Shown here: positions 34,627 through 45,837 of the stretch, piece after piece | How positions within the stretch are numbered: the stretch's first letter is position 1 | Layout: every line of letters starts with the position of its first letter | Source of the DNA: Streblospio benedicti | Taxonomy: Eukaryota; Annelida; Polychaeta; Spionida; Spionidae | Length of the DNA stretch: 64,000 nt | Assembly (NCBI GenBank): GCA_019095985.1 | Contig: CM032660.1 | Span: 50,076,145 to 50,140,144, forward strand | Direction: 5' to 3' | Made by a program: the position numbers and the translations under genes | The notes under the pieces: generated by a model | What the model saw: only the letters and a program-made list of their open reading frames with translations | The model's database searches: none | What the model was told of the DNA's origin: nothing

Positions 34627-34782
34627 ACAGGAGCAATTTAGTCAGTCAATTATGCTTGTTCGACTGATGCGGAGCCTAAGCACCAAAGATGATTAGAAAA
34701 TAATCATCTTTGATGCTTAGACTCCGCATCAGTCGAACAAGTATATAATATAATTGACTGACTAAATTGCTCCTGTGGTCTG
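34627..34782. mobile_element. fold-back element, left arm
   Basis: CAGGAGCAATTTAGTCAGTC ... AAAGATGATTAGAAAA is mirrored by TAATCATCTTTGATGC ... GACTGACTAAATTGCTCCTG. The arms are about 72-78 bp with almost no loop, so nearly the whole element is one hairpin. No ORF. The counterpart in the right arm is 57293-57425. Confidence 0.85.
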
Positions 34783-35075
34783 ATCGAAGCTTCGTCAAAG
34801 CTGGTGTGGTCACATGTCGAACCAAAGACAGACCGGAACTCCAGGAGCGAATTTATTCCTGTCCGTCCCATCGCCGTACATCAGAGAATAAGATACTCCT
34901 GAACGTGATTATGATTTAACTGTGTCCATCCCCCAGAATCTCACACTGCGCATGTCAGTCGGCAGCTCTCCATATGTGTATGGGCATGGTCTAAATGGAT
35001 GATATTGATGGCCGAAAAATATATCCAAATTATCATCCTGTCACCCAATTCACATTTGACACGTTGGATGTTATA

Positions 35076-37984
35076 CACTACTGTCACCGTATAAGGACCA
35101 CAGTTATTTCGGTAAAAGTTTTACCGTATTTTACGTTTCTGGAAATCACACAAAATACGCGTAATTACTGAAATTTCTTATTGCATGTACAGAATTCTCC
35201 GTGTTTACGGACACCCCATCGTATTTTCCATGTTTTCCGTGTGTCACTTTATCACGGTTATTGATTATGTTTCAGTATTTTCGCATATATAGCGTAATCT
35301 ATATCATTACGCAAATTTCGCGTTTTTCTCGAAATTCCCGTATTGATTATTTCATATCTAACATCTGCAGCAACTGTTGACTTCATTGTATCAATTAATC
35401 GTTAAAGGTTGATAAACAAAAACTATCTTATATATTATATCCACTCCGTGAGGAGTGGGCGTGTCATGCATGGTTGTTTTTTTTATTCTGAGGCAAATCT
35501 GTGCCTTTCGGCCTCTTGGCGCCGATTCCCCTGTTGTTGGCCCGCCAAAAATCTTATTTTGAACTTCTAAGGTATTTTGAGAGAATTCCATGCTATTTCC
35601 AAGTGCAAATATAGTGGATATTTTTAGGAGATAGATTTCAAAATTTAGAATTTTTGGGGTGAAAGTAGTTGGAACAGCGGCGGCGATTGATGTAACAGCC
35701 TCACGAAAAAGTCTACAAATTCCGCTACCGTAAGCTGTTTTAAGTAAGTTTTATTGCCGTTTGCTAAAAACTGCTTTTAACCAAACTCTATTTGGAAACT
35801 AAATATACCTTTGTTCCTAACTTTTTTATGTTCTTTCTATTGGTGTATAAAGATAAATGCATTGGTGTGCATTTAAAAATCATGTTTTTAAAAAATGTAT
35901 GCGCAACTTTGAAAGTCTAATCCTGAATGTCCTAGGCAATCAACAATACATCATACCCTCCTCAGCAGTAATTGCTTGCGTAGTCTCTATCGACAGCCGC
36001 CTGCTGACTCTGTTAAACTTCACTCAGTTCACCGTAGTAAAGGAATGTGATAGAGACTACGGGTTAGCGTCTCCCGGCCATCTTGGATAAATTCTAAATA
36101 CAGGATATGGACATGCTGCATATTTTCCGATTTTTCTGCTTATAAAATAGAATAAATCATTGCAAAATAAATGCCGGTGTGACCATGAAAAGTTGGAGAA
36201 GCAAGGAGGACAGTTTGGACGATGCACGTGTAGTTAGAAGCCTGTTTGTGATCGTGACATTGATTAGAAAGCTATTCCATGGACCATGATCCATGGTCTG
36301 CAAAATTTCATACCGCTGTAAATTCTGGAATATAACTCACACATACTGGAATTGACAGATCAACAGCAAGGATACATACCCAGGATCAAACATCCGAAAT
36401 ATACAGGACGTTATTCAGAGAGACTCATTGAAAAGTTTGGCAAATCTCTGTTAAAAGCTAATATTACGACGTTACGTTCCTTCTGTCTATCCATAGCTAA
36501 TATGCGAATTTTTCAATCGCTTCAAAAATTCATCTTGATTGTCATGTCCAGATCTAATGAATGGGAATATTGACGAAAATGAAGTCTACACACAAATTTC
36601 ACAAATAACTGTACTCTGAGACTGATGGACTAGATCTGGGATAAACCTGTGACCGTGTGTAACTGTAATTGTTGACATGATTGACGTGAAAACATGGGAT
36701 TATGCATTAAAACGTATCCGTCAGATTGAATGGCTTATTTGCATGTATGTATTTGCAAATAATTTGTCAGTTGTTTTTTTGGGAATGTTTTTTGCACTGT
36801 TTGGGCCCGATGGAACTATCTACCACAGGCCATAAATTAATTTTGGTGCATTGAATTCATTTTGGTAATTTGTTAATGTTTGTCTTTTGTTTATAATATT
36901 TATTATTTAAGGGTACTGTGAACTCTTTAAGGGAAAATATTCTATTTTCAGCTTTTAATATTCATTATACTGTAAACTATGAAGAACAACATGTTTTTGA
37001 AATGAACCTTTTTATCTTCAATAGTTTTCCCATTACAACGCATTTGTAAAGACCAAGCTGGAGTGAAAAACAATGACTCATTCTTTGCAGGCTTATAAGG
37101 TTATATGGGCTAAAAATTAAATTTTTACATTTTCAATGTTTTGTATGCTATAAATGATAAAGAACAACATCTTTTTTAAAATGAACCTTTTATCATCAAT
37201 AGTTTTTTCTTATATGATACATTTTGTAGACAGCAACTAATGTCAATTTATATTGATTGGCCATGTTTAAAGCCCATTTCTCAAAACTAAGTTTGCATAG
37301 TGGATGAATTTTCTGTACTACTTTCAATCTGTACTACTATTACCATGCTCAAGCAAAACACGGTCGTGGTGAGGTGCCATTTTGTTCAACATGTTAAAAA
37401 CTGTTTTTTTTCTGCTATTAAAAAAATATATATTTGGAAACACAGTACACTTTTGTTCTTATTTTTTTTAAATATTTATAAAATGTATTCTCATGTTGGG
37501 ATGCATTATTGTTAATTTTCTGCTATGAATTTCTCGATTACCACTTAAATGAATAAATAGGACACATAAATTAGTCTCCGTAGGAGACGGGTCCAGCTAG
37601 TTATAATTATGACTGATGTAAATGCTAAGTTGAACTATCTCAAATGGCGGGTGATCCAACCCTATGTTATCCCTTTATTAGCTTGGTTCCGAAAAAAGCG
37701 TAAAAAATTCTCGAAATTAAAGACTAGGTAATTTCTTGACTTCAGTTTTTTTCCGTATTTTCTGCATATAAACAAGTTGCCACTACAGTATTTGATGAAT
37801 ATGATGTAAACCACACTCCAAACGAAATTCCAGTGTTTTCCAGTGTTTCAGTAATTTCTGTGATTTCGCATAATACGTGAACTATTAAAATGGCGAATAA
37901 CAGTAATTTTACGTATTTCGAAAAAAATGGTGAAAAGCAATCGAAATTTCTGTAATTTCTGTGATTTTTTCCGTGACAGTAGTG
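35076..37984. mobile_element. TA-target inverted-repeat element, only in the left arm
   Basis: Ends are CACTACTGTCACCG and its near mirror CCGTGACAGTAGTG, with TA on both sides (35074-35075, 37985-37986). The right arm has the empty site GTTATATAAC at 56990-56999, exactly the flanks with one TA. So this is an insertion after the arms separated, or a precise loss from the other arm. Once the nested Helitron (35426-37600) is set aside, about 735 bp remain, without a transposase ORF: a Tc1/mariner-like MITE by target choice. A further related end (TACGGTGACAGTAGTA near 38132) lies just outside. Confidence 0.85.
35426..37600 (+). mobile_element. non-autonomous Helitron nested in the TA-target element
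   Basis: The 5' end is TCTTATATATTATATCCACT, with an adjacent CCACTCC-GTGA-GGAGTGG hairpin. The 3' end has hairpin GTCTCC-GTA-GGAGAC, then CTAG. It sits between host A (35425) and T (37601). These are the standard Helitron signals (5' TC, 3' hairpin plus CTRR, A^T insertion). At 2175 bp it has no Rep/helicase ORF, so it would depend on another copy. The interior includes a diverged duplication (about 36900-37060 against 37110-37230) and an inverted pair GTAGTCTCTATC / GATAGAGACTAC near 35979 and 36047. Confidence 0.75.
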
Positions 37985-38319
37985 TATAACAGTATTTTGA
38001 TAAAAGGTGTGAATACTTTAAAATCGAAATCTAAGTATTTTCCAGGTTTTCAGGAAAAATTTCCTTCCACTGATTTATTAAGCATAAAAAATCAGAAGTG
38101 TCAATCAAAGGTCTGTAATTACTGTGGTCCTTTACGGTGACAGTAGTAATTGTTTTTTATATTTTTGGACTTATTTAGACATTTTAGCTCCCTTCCACTG
38201 AATTTATTTATTCCAAAAAATCAAATTAGTCAATAAATTTTAAAAAATTTATTCAAATTTATTTTTCTTTTGACAAACCTTTTCACCAGCAGTTACGATT
38301 TATTCCAAACAACAATAAT

Positions 38320-38560
38320 GAAAAATGACGAATATACCAATATCTGAGAAAAATGTAACCTAAGATACCAATATCTAACAAAAATGCGACACATATACTA
38401 AATGTTAGAAAATATTACCCACAATATACCAATATCTGAGAAATTCTGACGAAGATGTGACAAATATACCAATATCTGATAAAAATGTGACAAATATACT
38501 AAATATGTGAAAACGACACCAAGCAATACATAAAAGAATATGATAAAACACACCTAGTAT
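38320..38560. repeat. AT-rich minisatellite, left arm
   Basis: Degenerate repeats of about 35 bp built on ATATACCAATATCTGA and AAAAATGTGACAAAT. The right-arm counterpart is about 56470-56700, with the same kind of units. Confidence 0.75.
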
Positions 38561-38765
38561 GGGCACGTCCGCACTCACCGTGAAAAAGTATTAGAAATAT
38601 GTGACACATATACATTTTCTGAAGAACATCATGAATGGTTTATCACTTCAAAAATATCAACAAAATATAAACCAGGCACTAGTTGCTAAAATGCTATATA
38701 GGGAGCCCGACAAGGGTCCTAAACTAAGTCCAGTGTCCTTATGTCCATATTTGAGACCCTTTTGT

Positions 38766-38850
38766 GTTGTATGTGTGTGTGTGGCTGTGTGCATGTGCGT
38801 GTGTGTGCGTGCATGTGTGTGTGTGTGCATGTATGTGGGCGGGTGGGTGC
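38766..38850. repeat. TG/GTGC microsatellite, left arm
   Basis: TGTGTGTGTGTGGCTGTGTG and similar runs over about 85 bp. The right arm has the CA complement at 56143-56222, with different repeat counts. Confidence 0.9.
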
Positions 38851-39462
38851 GAACGTTCGGGTGGGTCAAAATACATGAATATTCCAGATCTTTATGTTCT
38901 TCTGAATCTGGATTACCAAGGACCTAAAAACTTATCCTTGCAAAATATTTTTGAAAAATTCCCAATGGAAATTTGCCCCCGCTGCCCTAAAAACCCCGCC
39001 CCAGGGGGTTAGATAAGTGAACGACAATTTTATCGCATCATCTTCCAAAATAGCTCATTTTGTAGGGAGTAAAAAGCTAAACATCATCAACATATAACCT
39101 AAAAGCAAGATACAATGTCTTAAAATCAAATTTATTATAAAGAAAATCACCTCGAATAGTAAACTATGCTCACAACATTATTAGCACATATGTAAAGCAA
39201 TATGTAAAGGTAAGATTAATACCGCAAATCATCTATATAACATTATGAATGCATTACATCTTAAGTAATTTCATTCCAATATCAAATCATCGACACTATA
39301 TCAACATTTCAACAATCCTACGCATTCAACAGATTTTTGTATTTCCGGTTAGGGACTACTGTACGGCGATCCTCCCCAACCAGAACAGTATCATCTATCA
39401 TCAAATTCACGTTTCTTGTGAATCTGATGTAATCTGCGATGCTGATTTTATATTTCTTTCAG

Positions 39463-39530
39463 CCCAGTCATTTACAATCAACATAGATTTGGCAACATTG
39501 AAAGCAAATGGCCATGCTGCCAGTCTTCAG
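39463..39530 (+). other. possible 68-bp exon of an unidentified gene, left arm
   Basis: Bounded by a good 3' splice site (TATTTCTTTCAG) and a CAG/GTACTC donor; it encodes a stretch such as SFTINIDLATLKANGHAASLQ when read in the open frame. The right arm preserves it and both borders at 55468-55535 (-). It faces the opposite way to the ATP-grasp gene. Without other exons this stays a guess. Confidence 0.2.
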
Positions 39531-40114
39531 GTACTCTTGTCAGCCAGCCTCTTGGATTTTGCCCAATCAGAAAAAAATACGTGAGCTTCTCCCCGAGGCA
39601 AGGGTTGACAGACATATTTGCTGTGCAGCATTTCCTGGCATTGGGACAATCTCAAAAAAAAGGAACTGTTGATTTAAACATAATATGTACAATGTAGTTT
39701 TTATGTTCATATATATCATATGCATTTGATGTCTTATGCAGTAAAATAATCTCAACCTGCTATCACTTGTTCAAAGTGACAACTTCCTGGCTTCCCTGGA
39801 AGAAACTGTGCAGGTTGTCCAGACTGCGGTATATAGCCTTCTAGCCATTGCATTTCTTGTTTGATTTCTTAGAGCCTTGTCAAATAAACCAAGAACAATA
39901 AGGTTGTTCTGGATTTAGCAAAATCCAAAAGGCTGATTGACACGAGGACCTGATGAGTTTTGAATAATACTCAAATATTTAGATAGCCCTCCATGTGCAT
40001 CCACTTGAAACAATTGTCTGACACTTTACTTAAATGACTAGCTTGAGCAGGTCCGTATTAGAAGCATGATTAAGCATTATTTATTCATTTTATTCATTTG
40101 ACAAACCAACGCAT

Positions 40115-42798
40115 TTAGCTGTCAAACACCTGGTTGACCACATCCCAAGCTCCATCTATTGACATACTCCATGCACCAACGCTGCAACTTAAAACTCCAT
40201 CATTCTCATAAACACCAAAAAGCATCATCTTACCCCCGCCAACACCCTCAATGGCTGCTATGACCTGTGCGAGGGTTCCATTGAATGTTTTCCAGTGTGA
40301 AAGATGCCTGCATCCCATCCACGACCAGCCATGAATGGGGATACGAGCTGGAAAGATGTGGATCTATTAATGCGTGGATTGATGTCAATGACGTAGTGGC
40401 GTCCATTAGTGTCTATCAGCACATCAACGCCGACAATGCCAAAGTATCCCCACTGTGTGAGCGCTGCAGCCACTGGCACCAGGGTAGGTTTGAGCATGCT
40501 CTCAAGGGCTGGCTGCAATGGAATAAGTAACATTATGAATATTTTTGCACTTGTGTAGAAAGAAGAACAAGCATACATAAAATAAAACTTTGTTAATGAT
40601 CAAAATAGTCGATTGAAAAAAATCTAATAGTGCAGATTCTTGGAGCCACAAATGTACTCATCATTTTGTAATTGTCCACACTTGAAACTGAGTATGTTGC
40701 TGCTCTTAGCTAGTTCCAGACTTTGTTAGATGCTGGACAAAATGAGGTTAACACATGAAACAACATTGAGACTCATTTGAATGAACTGAAAATCAGATAT
40801 TGATGATGGTGTGAGGTTCGATAGTTGGGAATTTCAATGTTTCTCTGGGTTTTGCGAACCGTCAGAATAACATTGGGCTGAAGTCATCTCTGTTCAAAAG
40901 CTTTTAACTTGAGCTCCCAACCCTTCTCTGGGGCCATTCTTCTCAGATTTATTCAACAATTTGACACACTTTTTTGCAACCTGTTTCTTTGTGTTTTCAG
41001 GATGACATTAACAGACAATTCAAGTTAACAAAACAACAATACAAACTATTACCTGACTACTTTGGCTTATCTTTGAACCAATGAATTTCTTATCCTCTGA
41101 GAGCAGCTGGTGTGAGACCCCCAGCCATTGCATATCTCCTGACTTGGTGAGGTAGAACTGACAGTTCAAGTCGAACATCACATCAAGTATCATCTCGCTG
41201 ATGACTGGTTCGCCAGAGGGGAAATTTGTCAGCATAATCTCGTCATAATCCTCCTTGCTATAGGCCATGAACACATTCCTAAAATATTGAATGACGTAAT
41301 GTATTGTCAAGTTATTCAAGGTAAAAGATATTATTCTATTCAAATCAGGGTTAATACTATTCTTATACAAAAGACACATTTGCACCTAAAATGACGTGAG
41401 ATCATTTGATATGAGATTATCTATAATATTTCCATGAGATTCCCCTAACATTAAGTCAGCTGCATCTAATTGTATTTCAGGCTTTTTGGATATTGGTCTA
41501 CTGTTAATGGATAATAATTATTATTATTACTTTTCAGCATCACTATGTGAACACTTGATAACACATGGGAACTCTGGCTGGTAGCGGGTGAAAGTCCGTG
41601 CCTGGGCACAAGGTATCTCAGAGATGAAGCTCTTGGAGTGAACGTGATAATGGTTGTCTGGGTGAACGCTGTAAAATAGATAGCGCAATGTATTATTGGA
41701 GACACATAGCTGAAACTCATGGCTGAAACTAACATGTTGTAGAAACTTTATGTAATATTTTGTTGCTTGGCCTTGAAAACGTTTATTTCAGTTGATGGAG
41801 AACCTATTGAAAATAAGGCACATGAGTTACTGCTGTAGTCTATAACCATGTTGAAAAGATTGTGAACATTAACCTTCCAAATCCAAAACTGCACTCTGTC
41901 ATTGAAGACAAGGGTTAATACTTTAAAAGGAAAGTGTCAAATGTAGGTGTTATTTTGTTAATCTAACAGGAATTATTATTGACTCCAGATCTAATACTTA
42001 CCTGTGCTCTTCAGGGGACAGATTCTCGAAGGGAAAGAGGGTGATGCATTTGCTATCTTCACTGGGTGTACCATAGTGTACATATGAATTTATCTCCAGT
42101 GTCCTGTTCCAGTGGTCTTCCAGTATAATTGGGACTGCACAATCAGTATAAACTTTCAGCTTGTCCCCTAACACTGATATTCTTGTCTGTGGCTTCTGAA
42201 TGTATTAGAAATTGGCGGCGGCTGAAAGGAAGGACAAAGATCATGAGAGGAATGTGAGAAATAGCCGAGGCAGTTCAGTGGCTCACAAATTCTGGGCGCA
42301 GGCAGCACAAGCATTGAAGACACTGATTTTCAAATGGGATGATGTAGATGGGGCGGCTTTTCATAAGGCAATGGGATTAACCCACTCTCAACATAAACAA
42401 AAAATGTTATGTGCACAACCCACTTATATTAGGGCACACGGGCACGCTGCGCTTAAGGAAACGTCATTCGCTCACATAACATCACTTCACTAACTAGGAC
42501 ACCATTAGCTACTCTCACTAAGACGAAGACGAAGACGAAGAAGACGACAATCACAACACATCAATGACTACCTGAGAGGAAAGGGTTAAAAAGTGATTCT
42601 TACTTACTTTTGCGGTTGCCGTGCCCATGGTATATCTGCCCCCTGCATTCTGATAGAAACGCTTCACAGGCTCTCCATCCTGGTATGTGAGGGAAGAGGA
42701 CACAGGGTACTCGGGAATAAGAATGCTTCCCTCAGGCAGATCTTGACAGTACAGATCACTGAGGGTGGTCACTTTGCTGTTGTTTGCCATTGGATTTA
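40115..42798 (-). CDS. ATP-grasp enzyme gene, left-arm copy (five exons, one frameshift)
   Basis: ATP-grasp enzymes join a carboxylate to an amine or similar nucleophile through an acyl-phosphate made with ATP. Exons by splice borders: 42608-42798, 42002-42195, 41531-41668, 41053-41278, 40115-40512 (ends TAA); about 381 codons, with the N-terminal part upstream not found. Motifs: FPCVIKCSHSDAEKNVF (ATP-binding Lys strand), SEMILDVMFDLNCQFYL, GYFGIVGVDVLIDTNGR, VIDINPRINRST (metal-binding Glu/Asp-Asn region). Introns after exons 1 and 4 are phase 0; after exons 2 and 3, phase 2. The last exon is one base shorter than its partner (398 against 399) near 40290 in a GGAAAA run, shifting the frame. 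This could be a real mutation or a base-calling error. It resembles animal ATP-grasp proteins of the carnosine-synthase type; the substrate is unknown. Confidence 0.8.
42209..42600. other. intron 1 of left-arm ATP-grasp gene
   Basis: A plus-strand ORF (42212-42493) reads through this intron and looks fairly protein-like but matches nothing I know and is not open in the right arm. A GACGAA triplet microsatellite lies at 42521-42550. It is possibly a decayed insertion. Confidence 0.35.
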
Positions 42799-44023
42799 CT
42801 GAAACAAACCAGTCATCGAGTACAGCATTAAGCTGGTGCAAAATCTTCTTTGTATAACATTTTCCTGAACATGTTTGAGAAAACACCATGGATTGTACAT
42901 CAATCTTATTCATGTAGCCTACACTCTTTGAAAAACACACAACGAACAGTCATTTTTTACCAGGCTTCAATCTAAAGCAAACAGGGAACGATCTAATTCA
43001 ACTGTGAGCAAAGCTAGAGTCTACCCCAACAAGTCAGGCAATTAGTAAAGTATGATTGCCCAGGGTCTAGTTAGGTTACGTCCCTTCCCTCACGCTCTTT
43101 ATTCGTGACGACACCACATGTAATTACTGGCTGTCTACCCGGCGCTGCTCGGATTATCAGATGAGATCCAGAACACATTAAATGCTCCTCCTCCCCATCC
43201 ATCCCCCCTTCCCTCACACCAGTTACCGTCAGTATACAGGTCTGGGACGGATTAGATACACCTCCATCACCTTCCACCCATCGTCATATACACAGCCATA
43301 TACACGCGTATGTATACGGCAATGATTGATCTCTCTAATATCCTTTCCCCCAGCTACAGCTACCCCTGGTGAACATGGGCGGAACAGACTAAATGTTCCA
43401 CCCTCCCACCCCCCACTCCCTCAAACCCTCTCTATCCCATCCCCATCTAAACAGGTCCAGAACAGACTAAATGCATCTCCATCAACCCCTATCATGCCGG
43501 CTTTACATTATAAAATGTGTGAAGGTCAAAATTCGAGAGAATTGTACGTAATAAGTGTGATTTTTGCCTGTATCTAAAAACGTACTGGATTGATTTTCAT
43601 TCTGAAACTACCGCTGAACAGAGCTCGTTTTTACCCGTTCGAATGCAATATGACACGACTCCAAGCTCGAAGAAATAAAAAAAAAATAGTTTACATGACT
43701 TACAAAATGTCTGTAGCCTGCTCACGTGGACAACAGGGCCCTGATGTATTGTAATGGTGGGCTTGTAGGTCCTAGGGTCGTATGGGCGGGGGCATAGTAG
43801 GAATTTGTGAATGAAAGCTTTATCATCAACCATATTACTACGCTGAATGTGAGAATAATAAATAGTTCTAAGAAATCTGTATATATTTCTTATTTACAGG
43901 ATATTTCTAATTTCCAAAGTGTAATGTATGTATTGTCCACACACTAAGGAATACGTACATACCCACCAACAAAAATAATAATATCTTGTGCTCCATTCTA
44001 ACGTTCCAAATACAAATCTTGCT
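42799..44023. other. upstream side of left-arm ATP-grasp gene
   Basis: Missing 5' exons of the ATP-grasp gene may lie here. An open stretch (42799-42940, minus) continues upstream of the assigned first exon and could be coding, but a good 3' splice site (GTTTGTTTCAG) separates them. A CCTCCC-rich region spans 43190-43460. I recognise nothing else. Confidence 0.4.
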
Positions 44024-45057
44024 ATGTGTACATTAGAACCTTCAAATCAAAAACACCTCTATAAATACACACACCACCTCTATCATAGGAATGATTTATA
44101 ACATTCTCCAAGTCTTCATAAAAAGGTTATTGCAAACGTCCCTAAAGGGACGACCCCTATATTAAACCACTTTGACGCCAGTCCTTGGGCAGTCTTACTA
44201 GGGATGTTCTAACAAGTGTGTAAGAATATTTGTGCCATGGAGAGCATTATGTTCCCATTGCCATAGACACTAATCTTTCATCCATGCTTTTGCAACATTA
44301 GATGCCAAGTGCATTTTCAGTGATCAATGACTTACATGACAAGATATACATTTCGTCTTAGCCAGTATACCACATCCAAGCTCAGAAATCCATAGCTTGA
44401 TATGTTGCTGGACTTTTGCTCATTGCAAAATATTCTATATGGTATAAAGCTCCCTTTCTCAATGTACCTTCAGTTTTAAGGTTGTTCCAAAACACTCTTT
44501 CTCCATATCATATTTGATACTTGGANNNNNNNNNNNNNNNNNNNNNNNNNNNNNNNNNNNNNNNNNNNNNNNNNNNNNNNNNNNNNNNNNNNNNNNNNNN
44601 NNNNNNNNNNNNNNNNNNNNNNNNNTGACTGTTAGCTCTTGGGATCGGCAAAAAAATGATGAATTTAAAAATCATAGCTTTCTCTCCAAGGGAATTGTAG
44701 CATACATGTTTACAATCCAATATGAAAATGTCATTTAGAAAATATTTAGTCCTAGCATTGCTTAAATTCCTATTATGGACATTTAAACATGGTTAAAATA
44801 ATACCGACAAAAAATCTACAACCATGTTTCTTTTGCCCTAAAGTGTACAATATGTCAGATATGCTTAATTTCTCATATTATTATATTAACTTTGCGTGGA
44901 TGGATTTGAAAATTATAATGTAATAGTAAGTGACAATAAGAAATATATACATTGTTTTTTTTTTACAATTATCTATAGTGTACTGTAAAGTTTTATTTTT
45001 TTCAGCTGTTAGCTAAATATATAGAATATTTAATGCTAATTATTTTTCACAAACAAT
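44024..45057. other. spacer between the arms, left part, with assembly gap
   Basis: Single-copy AT-rich sequence not shared with the arms, interrupted by 100 N at 44526-44625. No gene seen. The gap lies in the only segment that joins the two inverted arms. Confidence 0.6.
44526..44625. other. assembly gap (100 N)
   Basis: A run of exactly 100 N between the two arms of the inverted duplication. Confidence 0.98.
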
Positions 45058-45718
45058 TGTCAAGTTCAACACGCATCTATTCTTTTACGTTTATTTATTA
45101 AACTTTGCAATGCTGTAGTACAGTGTAGATGGTTTTGACTGCAATAAAATAAATTCTCATAGTTACTACCATTGATCTAATAGGTACATCTAATGTTACA
45201 TTAACTTAAACATGGGAATGACAACATACAGCAGTAACCTAACACAAGTAGGCCTCGTATTTACATTTCATAAATAAACACTCATTAATTAGCAAAATAA
45301 TGAGAACTTATAGATCTACTCATAGCAGGTGCCCCTAAACAACTTTGATATCACAAGCAAATACACACTACATAACTATTTACAACGATATTTAAATGAC
45401 ATTACAGTTTAACACTATTAATCTAACAAATGGTCTAAAGAACTTACATTCTTGACGGCTCATGAGTTGTTTCTTGGGTGAATTATTTATGTAACAAACA
45501 AATTCAAACACAGATTTCTTAAGAATTGCGACATGTGACGTCATCGCCTCATTATGATCATTTTTCTGAGAACAATATGATGTCAGCCTTATACTGGATG
45601 CATTATGACAGATGAATATCTAATCATTAATTAAACACATAGATTAAATTAAAAAATACCAACTAGCAACTATAATAATGAAGAACCAAACATTTGACAT
45701 ATAAAAAAATATCATACA
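45058..45718 (-). repeat. BEL/Pao LTR (3' LTR)
   Basis: It reads TGTCAAGTTCAACACGC on the plus strand and ends ATATCATACA; 661 bp, near-identical to 49978-50640. Confidence 0.9.
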
Positions 45719-45837
45719 ATAATATATAAATAAATGTTTACATTGGCATCATAATCTGTGCGTTACACCGGCCCCAATACACCTTTGCGTGTATTAAACC
45801 AATCACTTAACGCGCCAATCAGTCAATTTCACAACTT

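Larger units (their letters stand above)
32466..44023. repeat. left arm of large inverted duplication
   Basis: Reverse complement of 50908-61695. Outer border: GGTTTGCCAATTTGTGG at 32468 pairs with CCACAAATTGGCAAACC ending near 61687. Inner border: CGTTCCAAATACAAATCTTG ending at 44023 pairs with CAAGATTTGTATTTGGAACG from 50908. About 8.6 kb aligns after removing arm-specific insertions (35076-37984 here, 57700-59892 there). By-eye divergence is about 1% near the outer ends and 3-5% around the ATP-grasp exons. The arm carries the ATP-grasp gene, a GC-rich block, a fold-back element, a TG microsatellite and a minisatellite. Confidence 0.92.

Noticed and set aside
38115-38148. right end of the TA-target element placed here
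   Set aside because: The ends match well, but the right arm's empty site aligns exactly with the nearer end at 37984, so this is a separate related end.
38760-38870. CRISPR-like array in the repeat-rich arm segment
   Set aside because: Microsatellite and minisatellite structure in an animal genome; no regular spacers.
38657-38927. Cys/Val-rich or Thr/His-rich ORFs
   Set aside because: They are translations of the TG/CA microsatellite.
42212-42493. 93-codon ORF inside an ATP-grasp intron
   Set aside because: It is not open in the other arm, has no known match, and lies antisense within an intron.
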